Below the pieces are notes generated by a model. The model was not told the DNA's origin and made no database searches. It saw nothing but the letters and a program-made list of their open reading frames with translations. A DNA stretch of 64,000 nt from Cristatella mucedo (taxonomy: Eukaryota > Bryozoa > Phylactolaemata > Cristatellidae), in contig WPIO01000012.1 of the NCBI GenBank assembly GCA_009760855.2, positions 1,050,501 to 1,114,500 on the forward strand. Reading direction: 5' to 3'. Position numbers and translations under genes: made by a program. Of the stretch, positions 24,601 to 37,800 are shown in pieces (within the stretch, counting starts at the first letter, position 1; each line of letters starts with the position of its first letter).

Positions 24601-27600
24601 ATTGATTGCTGCAGGACGCTGTGGTCCTACCACATACCCATGGGCTGGTTTGTTGGTTCGTCACCCGAACGTAGCAATTGGGCTACAGAAGAATGCAGAA
24701 ACTTCTGGAAGAAGGATGCTACCAGCACGGCGTGGTCCACGGAGTTGCTGGTGAGGCCATTGTGGCGCTTCGCCTGAGCATCAATGGCTGCACCGCTGCG
24801 AAAGGGGTGGTTTGGCCTCTGCGACGAACGTAGTTCTCAAATTGAATCAAAGTAAAACCAACTTAACGGGCATTTCAAACCTATAAATTAAAAATAATTA
24901 CAATCAAAATGAGCTCGGCCAGCATATCTCATGTAGCCTTTGCACGGAATCTGCGCGTCATGTTTTGAAGTGACCTTTCGCTCGATGACCACATCATCTC
25001 ACTCAAATCTGACTACTTTCAGCTATGTGGCATTAAAAAAATGTGTGTTCCCTTAGACAATGATACTAATGCCCAGTTGATCCTTGCATGTGCGACATAT
25101 CCTCTAAACTCGTGTAAATACATGCAGGTCATCATTATTTTCTGGCGAATAAAATGGTTATAAATGGCAAAAATCTATGCACCTTGATTTTTCTATCGTA
25201 AACGTCGTGACTACCACGTTGAACCCGCTTCTCACATACCTGAACGGGCTCCGAATAAAGAAAACTATCCACAGGTAGGTTTTGCAGCTCCTCGCTTTTA
25301 GGTCCCCTCATTTTCTTGCTCGGCTCTGCACCTGCTCAAAAAATTAGCTAACAAACCTAAGGTTATTTGGAGACCGTGCATTTAGTTCCGATACTGCAAA
25401 AGCCTAGAAAGCACCACTGACTGGTATCGTGCACCCTCTGACTTGGCAGAATTTAGGCGCTAGAACTCACCTGTTACTCACACCCTGTGCTCCTTCCGTG
25501 GGAATCTTCCTTTGCATCATCCTAAAATCATACAGGTTAATAGTAACCAAACTGACATTCTTTCTTTCGAGCTTATGTAAATTGCATTTATAAGATTTAT
25601 CACTCTTAGGTACCTAAAATATTTAAGTGTTTGATTATTTTCATACTTATAAATCCGTTTTCAATCGATCCTACTTAACAAAGTATGATGCGTACGTTGC
25701 AATTACTGCAAGAGACAATCCAGGAGATGATTTCTCCCGGTATTATATAAGCACTCAAGCAAACCGAAGTATTCTGTAAATATAAAGTAAGATACAGACA
25801 TTGCACTGGAGGTGTGGCTTCCACATTGAAGAAAACGATAATGACAACGTATGCCTTAAGAACCTCGAAGACCAGTAAGCCGTTTCTTGTACTTCAAACC
25901 TAATATCAGCGGTTGAAGAGCCATTATGTAATGTCCTTTATTCACATCCTAGGTAAATAATACAGCCTCCTAAGCTTCAAGAAATATGTACTTATTAAAA
26001 CGAAGAATAAGCTCATTTTAGTTGCTAAAGCCCACAATTTACGATTCCATTGACACCTGCCTAAAGATGTGCGACAAGACTCATTCAGCAATTCTTTCGT
26101 AGTGATTGAGGGTTTCTTCATGTCTTAGCTCTCCATGTTGACTTTATCAAGTGCATTATTATTATTATTATTATTGGCGTGCCACTGAAAGCCTCTTTTA
26201 TAGCGCGAACTATTTACCGAGTAGAATTTTGCTATTTTACAGAATATAGCTTCTGCGGAAAAAATTGTATAGTGTGCAATATTTGAAGAGCATGTTTAAG
26301 CAACCTGTTAGAAGAGCGGAAGGCGACCTGCACGCATGCCATCAGTGTACAACTAAGCAGGTCGCAACTGGAATAAGAGGAGAAGGCAGATGGATTATGG
26401 GACGCTGGATGGTTGCAAGTGGTCTTAGATTGGCAGCTGCATCTAGATCTTAAACTGAGAAACCGATCAACTCAGTCATACGTCACCTTTTGCTACTTGG
26501 TCAAACCCAGTTGTAAGGTACCCTAACTTCACGACCGACTACAGTCGCTCCTCGTTTGTCGAGGTAAATCAGCTCCCGACGCTATGGCGATAAGTGCATA
26601 TCCGGGAAGTAGGATTCTTTTTTTACAAATCTAATATATCTTCGTAGCTAATACATAGAAAATTTGTTCAAGACCCTCAAAATATGGTTTCTAACATTAT
26701 CAGAGCCCTCTGGATTTGAATAGCACACCTTTAGTCACCATTACACACGTATTACCAAACATTTTAGACAAAATAAGAGAAGCTAGGATATATTAGGTGT
26801 TATAGATATGATCTTATTATTGTACATTTAATTGCACGCACGCACATACACACACACACACACACGCAGCCCTTACATACAGCCACTAATGTATGAAAAT
26901 AATACAACTTGTTCGATGATGAAGCGATGAAGATGAAGAGATGCACGGCACAGCAAAGAAGAGCAAGGTTACTGCTCCACTCAAGGCACGGCTTCAGTAG
27001 GAGAATCTTGAGGTGGTGCAGTACCTCCAGAAGGTGTACCTCTAGCAGGTGCACCTCCAGCAGGTGCACCGTCGGCTTCTTCCCTGAAGGAGTACTAGGC
27101 GTAGGCAATGGGTGCGCGACTGACAAGCATCGTGATAGGCAGCTGCTGGCGCTGTATTTTCAGATGCGCGAGGAGGCTTTTGTAGGCTTCCATCGCCTCG
27201 TCAAGTGCATTTTGGAACTTCACTGCACGCATCATTTGTGGGTCCCATTCGCCAACTGTGTCCTGTACTTCCTTAGCAGTTCTCACGACTTGTGAGAGAC
27301 GTTCAAGTGTAAGGCAAACTTCCTCCTCCTGAACCCCACCCGGAACCTCTGGCTGCTCTTCCAAAACCCGTTAATATTTTGTATACATGGAAACACATCG
27401 ATAGAGTGAAGCCGCGAAAGTCGTGGTGCAAAGTGGTGAGGGATGACTGCGTATGGGCTTCAGTCCTACACGCGGCTACTCTTTGTGGGCTGCTTCAAGC
27501 GACGGTGCAAGCCGCGAAGGCTACTCTGCTTTAATGAATGCAAGGTGGTTGAATCGCCGGATCGTTTTCAGTTTGCGGAAGGAACTCAAGGCCGCACCGA

Positions 27601-30565
27601 ATACAATTGCCCTACAAGTATAAGAGTTTCTCTCTCGTGCGCGCTCTCTTGCAGATGTTATAGACCCACTAAAATTTAGTTGCAGTTTATAAAAAGCTTC
27701 GTCGCCAACACAGAGTGAATCTCGTCTAGTCCAGGTGTCGGGCACCAAGTCCTTTGAGGACAGTAAAGTAGCTGCCCCGCTATTGCTAGAGGACAACTGA
27801 TGACTGTGTTGATGCGGCCAATTCTTAAAATATCCATCTCGGCGCGTTATATTTTCTGTTTTTTCTTTGCTACTTCTCACTTCCTCTACTAATCACTCTC
27901 GCGCTTATCGAAGAAACCCTTCACTGTCGAGAGCTGCATCGATTCAAACCGCCTCAGCAGGTCGCATGTCACCGCCTAGATGATACATTTCGTCCAGTGG
28001 CGTTGCCTTGGATTACGTTTGGCTTTATGTCTGATCGTTGCAGCCCTGCCCTTGCTCCCTCGAGCAGGCGATGGCGGACTTCGGAAGGTTTCAAGCTGAC
28101 GTCGGCTGCAACGTAGCGACGGGCAGTGTCTGCACGTACCATGTCGGAGCGAAGCACTGCGTTCGATCGGTTCACGCAACGTGAGTGGTCGCTTGGCCTC
28201 TCTCTTGGGTACCCGTAAAGGCTTCTTTGTGCTTCCAGTCGAGTAGCCAGACGGCTCTACCGGAAACTCCGTCCAGCGAGCATCGCTCGGGCAAGAATAG
28301 TGGGTTGGCGGCTGCCGTACGGCGAACGCAATCGAGCGCCGAACGAGATTTGTACGCCATGTGTGCTGGCGGCGACGTGGGCACGGCGAGGCGAGGCGAG
28401 GAGTTTTAACCTTAGGTCTTAGCTCAGGACTAAGGCTCTCATGCTTCACGTCCCCGCTCGTGGGTTCAAGCCCAGCTAGAGAAAAAGACCTTCATTGCCC
28501 GCTGCAACTGCTCTTCTGCCGTTGTATACAGTTGAGGCAGTCGAATGAGCCGCTATTTACTTTTGGTTGTTTTCGCCGTGAGCGCATCATGTCTTTAAAT
28601 AACGGTCTTCGCTTTTCTCTAGTCGAGAAAGCGAAGTGCTATCTGTATCTGCTTGCCTGGCTGTCGACTGGCTGACGAGTCAATAATATTAAGGCCTACT
28701 CGCACGTATCCCTGTCGCTGACTCGACCGAAGCCGGATTGCCGTTTGAGATAGCTCACGTGCCGAACTCCATGCGCCTTCGCAGTGAGACCGACAAGATT
28801 TGCACCTGGCTACGATATTGCATTTGTCTCGTTCAGCTACAGGTTGCGCCGGTTTCATTTCCTTAGGGCCTTTCGAGCTTGCACAGGAAAAATTTGCATG
28901 TGTTGTCCGACTCTCGGGGAGCCGCTAGCATTCAACTTAATGAGGAATCCAATGTCTGGTGATAACATAATACGGCTCCGCGATACTGAGCAGTGAAGAG
29001 GTTTAAAGGAGAATTTGGCCGTCGTGGATTGCTACCTGAACGGTACATTCTACACGATCGGGCATTAAGCTACTGCCTGGCAGTGTTTGGCCTGCGCTGC
29101 AGTACCGGGCACCTGTTCGTGCTCGGTCTGCATCCTACGTCTCATGCGGTACAAACGGAAACTGAATTCAGCACTAAAGTGAAGGAAAACTGTTTGACGA
29201 TGCGAACGATTATATAACAGCGAAGAGCCGCTTGCAAAGAGGCGGCAGCCTCGGACGACGACGGCCGGCAAACGGCGACGGCCTCGCTTTGGCTTCGGTA
29301 GTTTGACGCGATGCAAGTTGTAAGTTGCCACTGGCAGCGAGCCAACGCCTTCAGCTTGAACGAACGACATCTAACTCAATAAAGAGAACTAACCAACCGG
29401 TTTCATCGCGAAAGAAATTAAAGACACTGACCGGACCGGCTATTCCCTTCTGGAGGCTATTAAATTATGATCCCAGATATGATGCCGTTGAAACCGTTCC
29501 TCGGCGACTTGGAACTATCAAAATGCACTCGTAGGAATCAATAATACAGCAGCTAGAAGCGCAACCAAGTGCATGGCATTTGGTTATTCGTTGTTTTCAA
29601 GGTGCTTTTCTATATTATAGTCACGTCTGTCAGCCTCCTGGCAACATATTTAGTTGGCCCTGACTAGCGAGCTTGCTCGAACCAGCAAGGCCCTGCGCCA
29701 AAGTGGTCGCTGTCCTACCGTGCATTGACCAACAAAGAGACATTTAGGCGTAGCCTTATTTGGGATGGCTGCATGGGAGTCTATGCTTGAGGGACACCTG
29801 TCTGCCGCGCTGGCTTTTTTTTATGTCAGCTGCCCTACTAAACTCGATAAATAATTAAAACAACATCGCTGACGAACAGCTCGTATGGAAAAGCCAAACT
29901 AGCCAGCTCTCGCGACAAAGGTCGAAAGAATCTTTTATAATGACGTATTAGGATGCAATGCCGTACCGAACAATGTCGCCGACCGCAACGAGCAGCACTC
30001 TCGTCAAGAGAAGGGATGCATTCGTCGCGTTCCAGACCTGGCGGAGCAGGCAATCAATGCTGCTACGACGACAAGGGGGAACTCATGTACGCCGGTGACT
30101 CAGACTATGGGTCAACGCCGGATAGGAGCCACAATTGGGGTGCTCCGCCGTATATCAAAGCAGGGCGAGTGCCTGACGCGTCGCACTGGCTCGTAGACGT
30201 CGTGCCGTTCTACTACTGCTGTCTGTGGACATCGGGCTCATGCTACATCTACATGGACCTTCGGCCCACTAAAGACTGCAACGAATACTCGCCGCCCAAG
30301 TCTGGTGAGTACGCTGTGCTGGTTGGACAGAGCTGCTACCGATGGCGAGTCGGCCATGGTCAGAGTAGGTGCAGTGTCGACGTCGGCGAGTTGTGGCTTT
30401 GGTAGCGTATGGCGCAGCTTTCAAAGTGTAATTCTCGCCACCCCCCTTAGGTAAGCCAGTTAGATGCTTCCTTCTTATGTCATTAACAAAAATAATGTAT
30501 GCTGAAAAGTTATGTACAATGCTATTCAGTTTGCACATATACTTGCGCTTATGTATGCAAGAATA

Positions 30566-30615
<50 letters not shown>

Positions 30616-33600
30616 TTATATACTTGTATGTTCTTGCATGCGAAGATATTTACACCGTGTTGTTCAAAAGAGAGGAAATTTCAGTATTGACGGTTTCCTG
30701 CTGATCTTTGCCAAACTGAAGATATAGCGCTAAACATTAAACATGCAAGTAACGACAAGTAAAAACATGCACACAAGTAATGACAGATAACTAGTTTTCA
30801 ACAAGAAGGTGAAGTGAATCAATTTATACTATCCACAAAGGAAAACACAGGAAAATCTTACTCTAAAAATGAGGAGCGACACGAGTTCACTCACCTTCAC
30901 GAAGTCAAATATATACTACATCTAAGATCGCCATGAGTAAACTCAAAAGTGTGTTTAGGACAGTAAGAAGCAAGTCGTCATGATCACTGGCTAGGTTTAC
31001 AGGAAATTGCAGTTAAATGGCTATTTAAAGCAGTAGCTCCGATTTACTTTAATACGAGCGTGATAGGCGAGTCGTGGTGGCACACTAGGTAAGGCGGTTG
31101 CTTTCACGACCTCGGTCCCGAGGTCATGGGTTCGATTCCTGCGGTGGGCGATTCTTTATCGCCACTGCAAGCGGTGGTGATAGCCGTAAAGGTTCTTCTG
31201 TCGCTATACAAAAAGAGGCTGTTAAATCAGCTAGGATTTAATTTAATTTAATTTAGCCACGGCGATGATTTGGGTTAAGTACAGATGACAATAGTGACGT
31301 TAAAACTTGTCTTTTATCAGTATCGAGAAACTGATACAAGTCTGCTCTCGTTCTGCATTATAAATCTCTAATCTTCATCACAGTCAAATCTGCTTATTTT
31401 CAGCTTCATAACATTGCTAAAATTCGGGCTTGTTTAGATAAGGATTCCACGTCCAAGTTGGTCCATGCATTCGTGACATCCCATCTCGACTTCTGCAACT
31501 CACTGCTTACTGGCCTACCAGCATGTGCGATCAGGCGATTGCAACCGGTGCAAAACTCTGCAGCTAGGCTTGTCTGTCGTGAGCGTCGCAGTTGCCACAT
31601 TACACCCCTCCTCGCCGACCTGCACTGGTTACCAGTCAACCAACAAATTGACTTCAAGGTTTTGTCGCTCACTTTTAGGTCACTTCATTCTTTCGCTCCA
31701 GCCTATCTCTCAGATATACTCCCCATCAGGCCAAGCATCGTACCACCGCTTTTCGGAATCCAACAGTCTACAAGTACCTCGTACAAACCTCAAATCCTTT
31801 GGAGACCATGCATTTAGTTCGTATGCTCCCAAAACCTGGAACTCCCTCCCGACTTGCGTCAGAACATCCCCTGACTTGACCACATTTAAAAAGAACTTAA
31901 AAACACACCAATTTAGAACAACATATAGTGGGTCCCTGTGATTCGTCCTTGATGTGCTTATGCGTGCTGACACTGTGCATGCTGCCACTAACCACGTTTG
32001 CATGCTGACCCTGTGCATGTCACCCCTAACCATGTTATTCATTTTGTTTGTTTATCAAGTATGATATTACTCACCATTCAATTGCATTTCTCTTTGCAGC
32101 AAATGTAAAGCACCTAGAGAGAGATTAAGTTCTCTGAGGGCACTTTATCAAGTGCATTATTATTATTATTACAAATCTCTAATCTTTTGAAGACCGTGCC
32201 TTTAGTTCGTATGCTCCCAAAGCCTGGAACGCACACCCGACTTGCGTCAAGACATCTCCTGACTTGTTCACATTTTAAAAGAAAATAAAACTCATACATT
32301 TATCACAGCATTTAGTGGGTCCCAGTGGTTCGTCCTTTATGGGCTTATTCGTGCTGACACTGTGTGCTGCTATTAACCAAACTTGCATGCTAACCATGTG
32401 CATGCCATCCACAACCATGTTATTCTTGTTGTTTATCGAGCATGATACCGGTAACCATTTGAACGTGCTTACTATGCAATAGATGTAAAGTGCCGAGAAT
32501 GAGATTTGAGTTCTCTGAAGGCGCCATATGCAAGTCAACGAAGTACCCTCAGTTACATCTCTTACAACACATAAGTTTCTTCGACTGATTCCAGGGCAGC
32601 AGCAGTGCATCGCGAGTCGAGGAACGTAGCGGCGGCATACGAGCTAACTACAGAAAGCTCTCGCGCTTGCGTATCGCGACGGGGACCAAATCATCAAAAT
32701 CCTAGGAGTTGCACGAAGATGCTTTTTTGGACGGGCAAGCGAACTGCGAGCTTCACTGCAGCTACGCAACGGATGAGCTCACTTAACTCGCGTGTACGTA
32801 GCGGATGTGTTCTCTACTTTTCAAGCGGCTCTGAGAAGATGAAGGAAAAGAGAGGGTGACGTCCGAAGATACTGACGGGTGGGCTGAAAATATGGATCGA
32901 GCGATGCCGAGGGTCACATGACCAGCTTTGCTATTGGCTGACCCCCACCCGCCGCTAGCCGAATCAAACCTAGCTGTGCAGTGTGAGGTAAGCGACCCAT
33001 GTGGCAGACACTGTGTAGGAAGTAGAACGGCCTCATCTAGTGCGGCGTCGAGACAGACGCCTGGGCGTCCTACCGGGGTACCCGATATAGCCCGCGGGCT
33101 GACAGCTCAATACCACAAGTGGGCTCGCTGTAGCTACGGTCTCGCTGCTTAATCTGTGCTTATTCGTGCTGACACTGTGCATGCTGCCACTAGCCACACT
33201 TGCATGCTGACCCTGTGCATGTCACCCCTAACCAGATTATTCATGCTATTTATCAAGCATGATATAACTCACCATCAATCTCGTTTCCCTTTGCAGCAAG
33301 TGTAAAGCGCCTAGATGGAGATCGACTTCTCTGAGGGCGCTTTATCAAGTGCATTATTATTATTATTATTATTATATTTTTTATAATCTTAGGTCGCCAC
33401 ATACAAAACGCCCACATTACTCACTAGTGGCAGAGGCGAAAATTCTCGTGTGAGCAAAAAGTTTCAGTCGGCGCGTATTTTTCCATTCAGCGACGGAGGA
33501 GCGACACCTACAGCGTGATTCTTCCACACAGGGGCCAGAGCTCTCGTGGAACTCGCTGACGCGGTTTTTGACCTGTCAATAAGGGAAACAGTGAATGGGG

Positions 33601-34863
33601 AGAGGCTGCGAACTTTTTTTGCACCCTTCGTAACGGCAGACGAGGTAAACGTCAGGTCCGCATGGAGAGAAAACAGAAGAGTTCGAGCTCACACGCCGCT
33701 GCGGGCGGCGGGTGAAGTCGGGAGGCTGCGAGCTCGATCGCGAGTTTCTCGACACACGATCGACAGTAGCTGTGGAGGTTAATAGGCAATCGTAAACCGT
33801 CGTCCTGCGAGCGAGCGAGCAAGCGAGGGTCTTGCTGTTCCGGTGTCGGTTTATGAGATCTCGTCGCTTGCAGCCGTGTTTAGGGCGGCGCCGGGGGGGG
33901 GGTTGGTCCGCTCGAATGACGGATTTCAGCCAGAAAGGGCTCGCCTCTGTCACGCGTATCTCCTTCCCTGAGGTCACAGAACGAGCAATGTTGGGTGGGT
34001 AGACTAGTTAATTCCTCGCAGCAGTCAAATATTTAACGCAGGCCGTCGGCGAGCACCAAGCGAATGGCTACGGAGGAGTGTCCCGATCAGACGGCGGTTC
34101 CTGCCCCGAGCTATCTCAGGACAACAACGATTAAATGTCTCCTTAATGTAGCTGGGCTCAAATGCTGGCGTTTAAATGACCTTTGTCAGCGGCTTCTCTG
34201 GCAGCTACTCTGGTAACGTCTGCTATCGTCGGCCTAGCCTCAAACTACCGAATGTTTTGACCTAAGGATCTGTGTGAAAAAAGGTTTATTTTTTACGACG
34301 TCACACGTTGCAGCGGCAGTCTTTGGAGATCCGCACTTTCTAACCTTCGACGGAGTGAGCTACACGTTCAACGGCAAAGGAGATTTCGTTCTCATGGACG
34401 CTGTCGCTGGATCGGGACGGTTCAAGCTACACGGACGATTTGCGCAACCAGGTGAGCACTGAGAACAGCTGACGTTGATCCCGAATCGGGGTCCTGTGCT
34501 TCGGGTGTTCTGTCCTTGTCCTGTGCTTGGGCGCTTATCGAGGCTCTAAAGAAATGGTTAGCGAGCGACTCCACCAACACGAAAAAAAGGTCTCCAATGG
34601 ATGAAAAAGGAACGATCGTCACAGGCTGTGACAGCCATCCGGATGACCCGTCGTCGGGCTGGATAGCGCGACCAAGCAACAAGTCTCCTGGCTCCATCAC
34701 AAAGCACTTTATTAGCGGAAACCAAGCAGGCCGAGCATAGTCTACACACTCGAGACGGCTGAGGGCATAGAGGGATGTAGCCCTCTCCCTCCTCCTCCTC
34801 CTCCTCCTCCTCCTCCTCCTCCTCCTCCTCCTCCTCCTTCTCTCCCTCCTCCTCCTCCTCCTC

Positions 34864-34898
<35 letters not shown>

Positions 34899-37800
34899 CC
34901 CCCCCCCCCCTCCTCCTCCTCCTCCTCCTCCTCCTCCTCCTCCTCCTCCTCCTCCTCCTCCTCCTCCTCCTCCTCCTCCTCCTCCCCCTCCTCCTCCTCC
35001 TCCTCCTCCTCCTCCTCCTCCTCCTCCTCCTCCTCCTCCTCCTCCTCCTCCTCCTCCTCCTCCTGTACTCCCCAGGCAGCCATTATACTCTAGGCATGCA
35101 ATGTTTTTGCACTGTCGCGCCACTTATCGTTCCGAACCCGCCCTACAGCTGGCGGCAGTTTGAGGCAGATGGATGTCCCCACAGGTGCCGCCAATGCAAA
35201 GATTTGTGCCGCGGACTGCCGAGTCATCAGCCGAGACCCACTGTCCGCCCCTCAACCGCTCTAGAGCTGGTGGCTGCTTAGGCAGTCTGATCCCTCGTTG
35301 GGCCTCCGCCCAGTGCTCGCAGGCTCCCGAGTCACTTTCCCTCACACAGACCCACAGGCTGGCATGCGCCTGCCCCAAAAGTAGTAGCAACGCCTGAGGT
35401 GAACCGCGTACGATTTGTCGGTTTATGTCTTGCGATCAAACAACCGCCACAGTGGAGCTGAAAATACCAGTCCGTGGCAACCTTCTGTGGCTCAAACTAG
35501 ATGGAACCCAGAGTAGGTTAAATGAGGATAGCCCATCTGCCTCGAATCGAGCTGGTTCTGAATCCCAGAGTTTTGCTGTTCAAGTCCTTACAGTTGATTT
35601 ATCAAACCTGTACTCTCAAACTAATAAAGATAGGTAAAAGTATAGGGCTGTGGATTCTAGAGACTCATTTACATATCGGCAGATCCTCATGCAATGTGTA
35701 AAAAGGCTAGCCTGCCGAGGGACTTGAATCCACAACTTTGGTCGCAAAGTGCATGCCGAAAATTTAGGCTGACGGACATAATATTCTGATAAATTAGACC
35801 TACGCATAGGATCACCAGTTTCTTCTGCCACTATATGTATATGTCTGTTGAACGAGCTGAACTTGACCTTTAATTTTAGTGGATGACCCAGAACTGAGAA
35901 GACTTAGACCTTGATCCCTCAGGTTCGCACTATTAAGAAATTCCCTGTACCTTCACGAACTTCTGGGATATTGGCCAATGAATGGTAGTGATGAAAATTT
36001 TCACTAGCTCCACCAGCTTTGTGATTAGAAGTCATGATATTACTCACCGTTCAATTGCATTTCCCTTTGCAGCAAATGTAAAGCGCCTAAAGAGAGATTG
36101 AGTTCTCTGAGGGTGCTTTATCAAGTGAATTATTATTATTATTATTATCACGTCTCAGAAAGTTATATAAAACCTATATTTACTAGGTAGAGTATTATAG
36201 GACCACATGATCATGTTCCAGACCGAGCAGGCGTGATTGCTAAACCACCGGCCGCCAAGAGCTTTGGCGGCAGGAGTAGAGCAGTGCCTACATGCTTGTC
36301 ACCTTCCGCTAAGACTGAATCAGTGGTCAACCGATAAACTTTTTTCGGCATATCTCGAAACGAAAGTGCCAGAAAACGACACAAATTGATGACAGGCTGA
36401 GGACAAAGTACCTAGTTAAATACCCGCGGGTATATCTAATCGGCTTCACCTATTCCACACAATCTTACTCGTGTTGCTTAAAACTTCCCAAAAGAAACGA
36501 CTGTACGGCTAGGTGCGTTGTTCTGAGATTTTGAATGTTGGTCTATTTACGAAGAATAAGATTCTCATAAGCGGCAATTCTTAAATGCGCTGCAATGTCA
36601 ACCAGCAGCAAACTCGCGATTGTACTTTGTCGGTAGTATGAGTTCATAACATTTCAACTTAAAGCAGTAGTTCAAAAAGTACTGAAGTGTGATTGCACAT
36701 TACAAAGTTCAATTTTTTGTCTCTTATTCGATTAAATTTATTAATATAACACTGTGAATCCTTCAAGTGTCACTCGTCGCAAAAGGCTCATTGAGGATTG
36801 ACGCCTTTAGATGTTTAATCTGAAAAAAGCGAAAATAGTGTTCAGTACAATGGCTATTTGTGGGGACATAATGAATGCTCCTCCTACAGTATCTGTTATA
36901 AATTTTTGCTGGCGCATTAAAACCTTGGATACGGCGCCTTAAACATAGCTGTTGATCTCTGTATATAGTTGCATATATGCCGGTATTGGTACATTCAATG
37001 AGAGGGATCTTGAATGCCGTCATAATCTAACCGCTGCTACTCATCCCAGTAGTTATGACAGTGAATCAGTTACTTAACTTGAAAGAAGTGAACATATGAA
37101 AGCTTAGAGAGCATCATTCGTGAGCACCGGCAGTGCACAAAGCATTGCAATAAAAATAAAAATTAGAGAGGTTATAGTAGTAAATATGCTTTTCTATTAC
37201 GATTAAATAAAGTAAAGACCACGAATCACTCATCCAACAAATAGAATCTGTATTTACCAGCAAAGCAAGTCGGCCTAGTATGTACAAACCATGCTTTGCA
37301 ATGATACGCTTGGTGATAAGAATTTAAAAAGCTGACGAGATATTTTTACAATTGAGAAACTGCTGCGATCTAGATATTTAAAATGGTCCCACTGAGATAT
37401 TTGGATGCTGAAACTCACGATTTGAATCTTTTTATTTGTCCGAGGTTCTTATATATTTTTTCTTCGCCAATGCCAGCCGATACATTGAACCAAGAGTAAG
37501 CTAAATAATCCAGGTTAAGTCTGTTGCTGGAGATTATTACTTGTTCCTGAATAAAAAAGATTAGGAAGAAGATATATCAAAACGCATGGCTCAGCAATAT
37601 ACACACGTTATCTGAAGTGATGATTAAGCAGTTCTACTTTATTTCTCGTACTGCTCAGATGTGGTTCTCTTTGACTGTGAGATATACAACTTTAATATTT
37701 AAGGATATGGGCTTTCTAATAAATTATGAGTGCTCTGATATCGTAGCCATTCCCGAATACATGTCGGTATGGCTTCCATGACTCATTAGCTCAGCGTGGA

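Noticed and set aside
27976-28449. 157-codon minus-strand ORF as a gene
   Set aside because: GC-rich basic composition, no domain, no splice or regulatory support; likely chance in CpG-rich DNA.
28405-28475. tRNA gene
   Set aside because: A and B boxes present but stems do not pair and a SINE-A body follows; treated as a SINE.
28880-28996. Alternative AMOP N-terminal exon ([10 protein letters not shown])
   Set aside because: Needs phase 1 entry while exon 10 ends in phase 0, lacks the GR(F/W)...GC continuation that exons 11-12 provide.
34422-35123. 233-codon minus-strand ORF rich in Gly and Arg
   Set aside because: It is translation of the CTC/C-run microsatellite in an intron.
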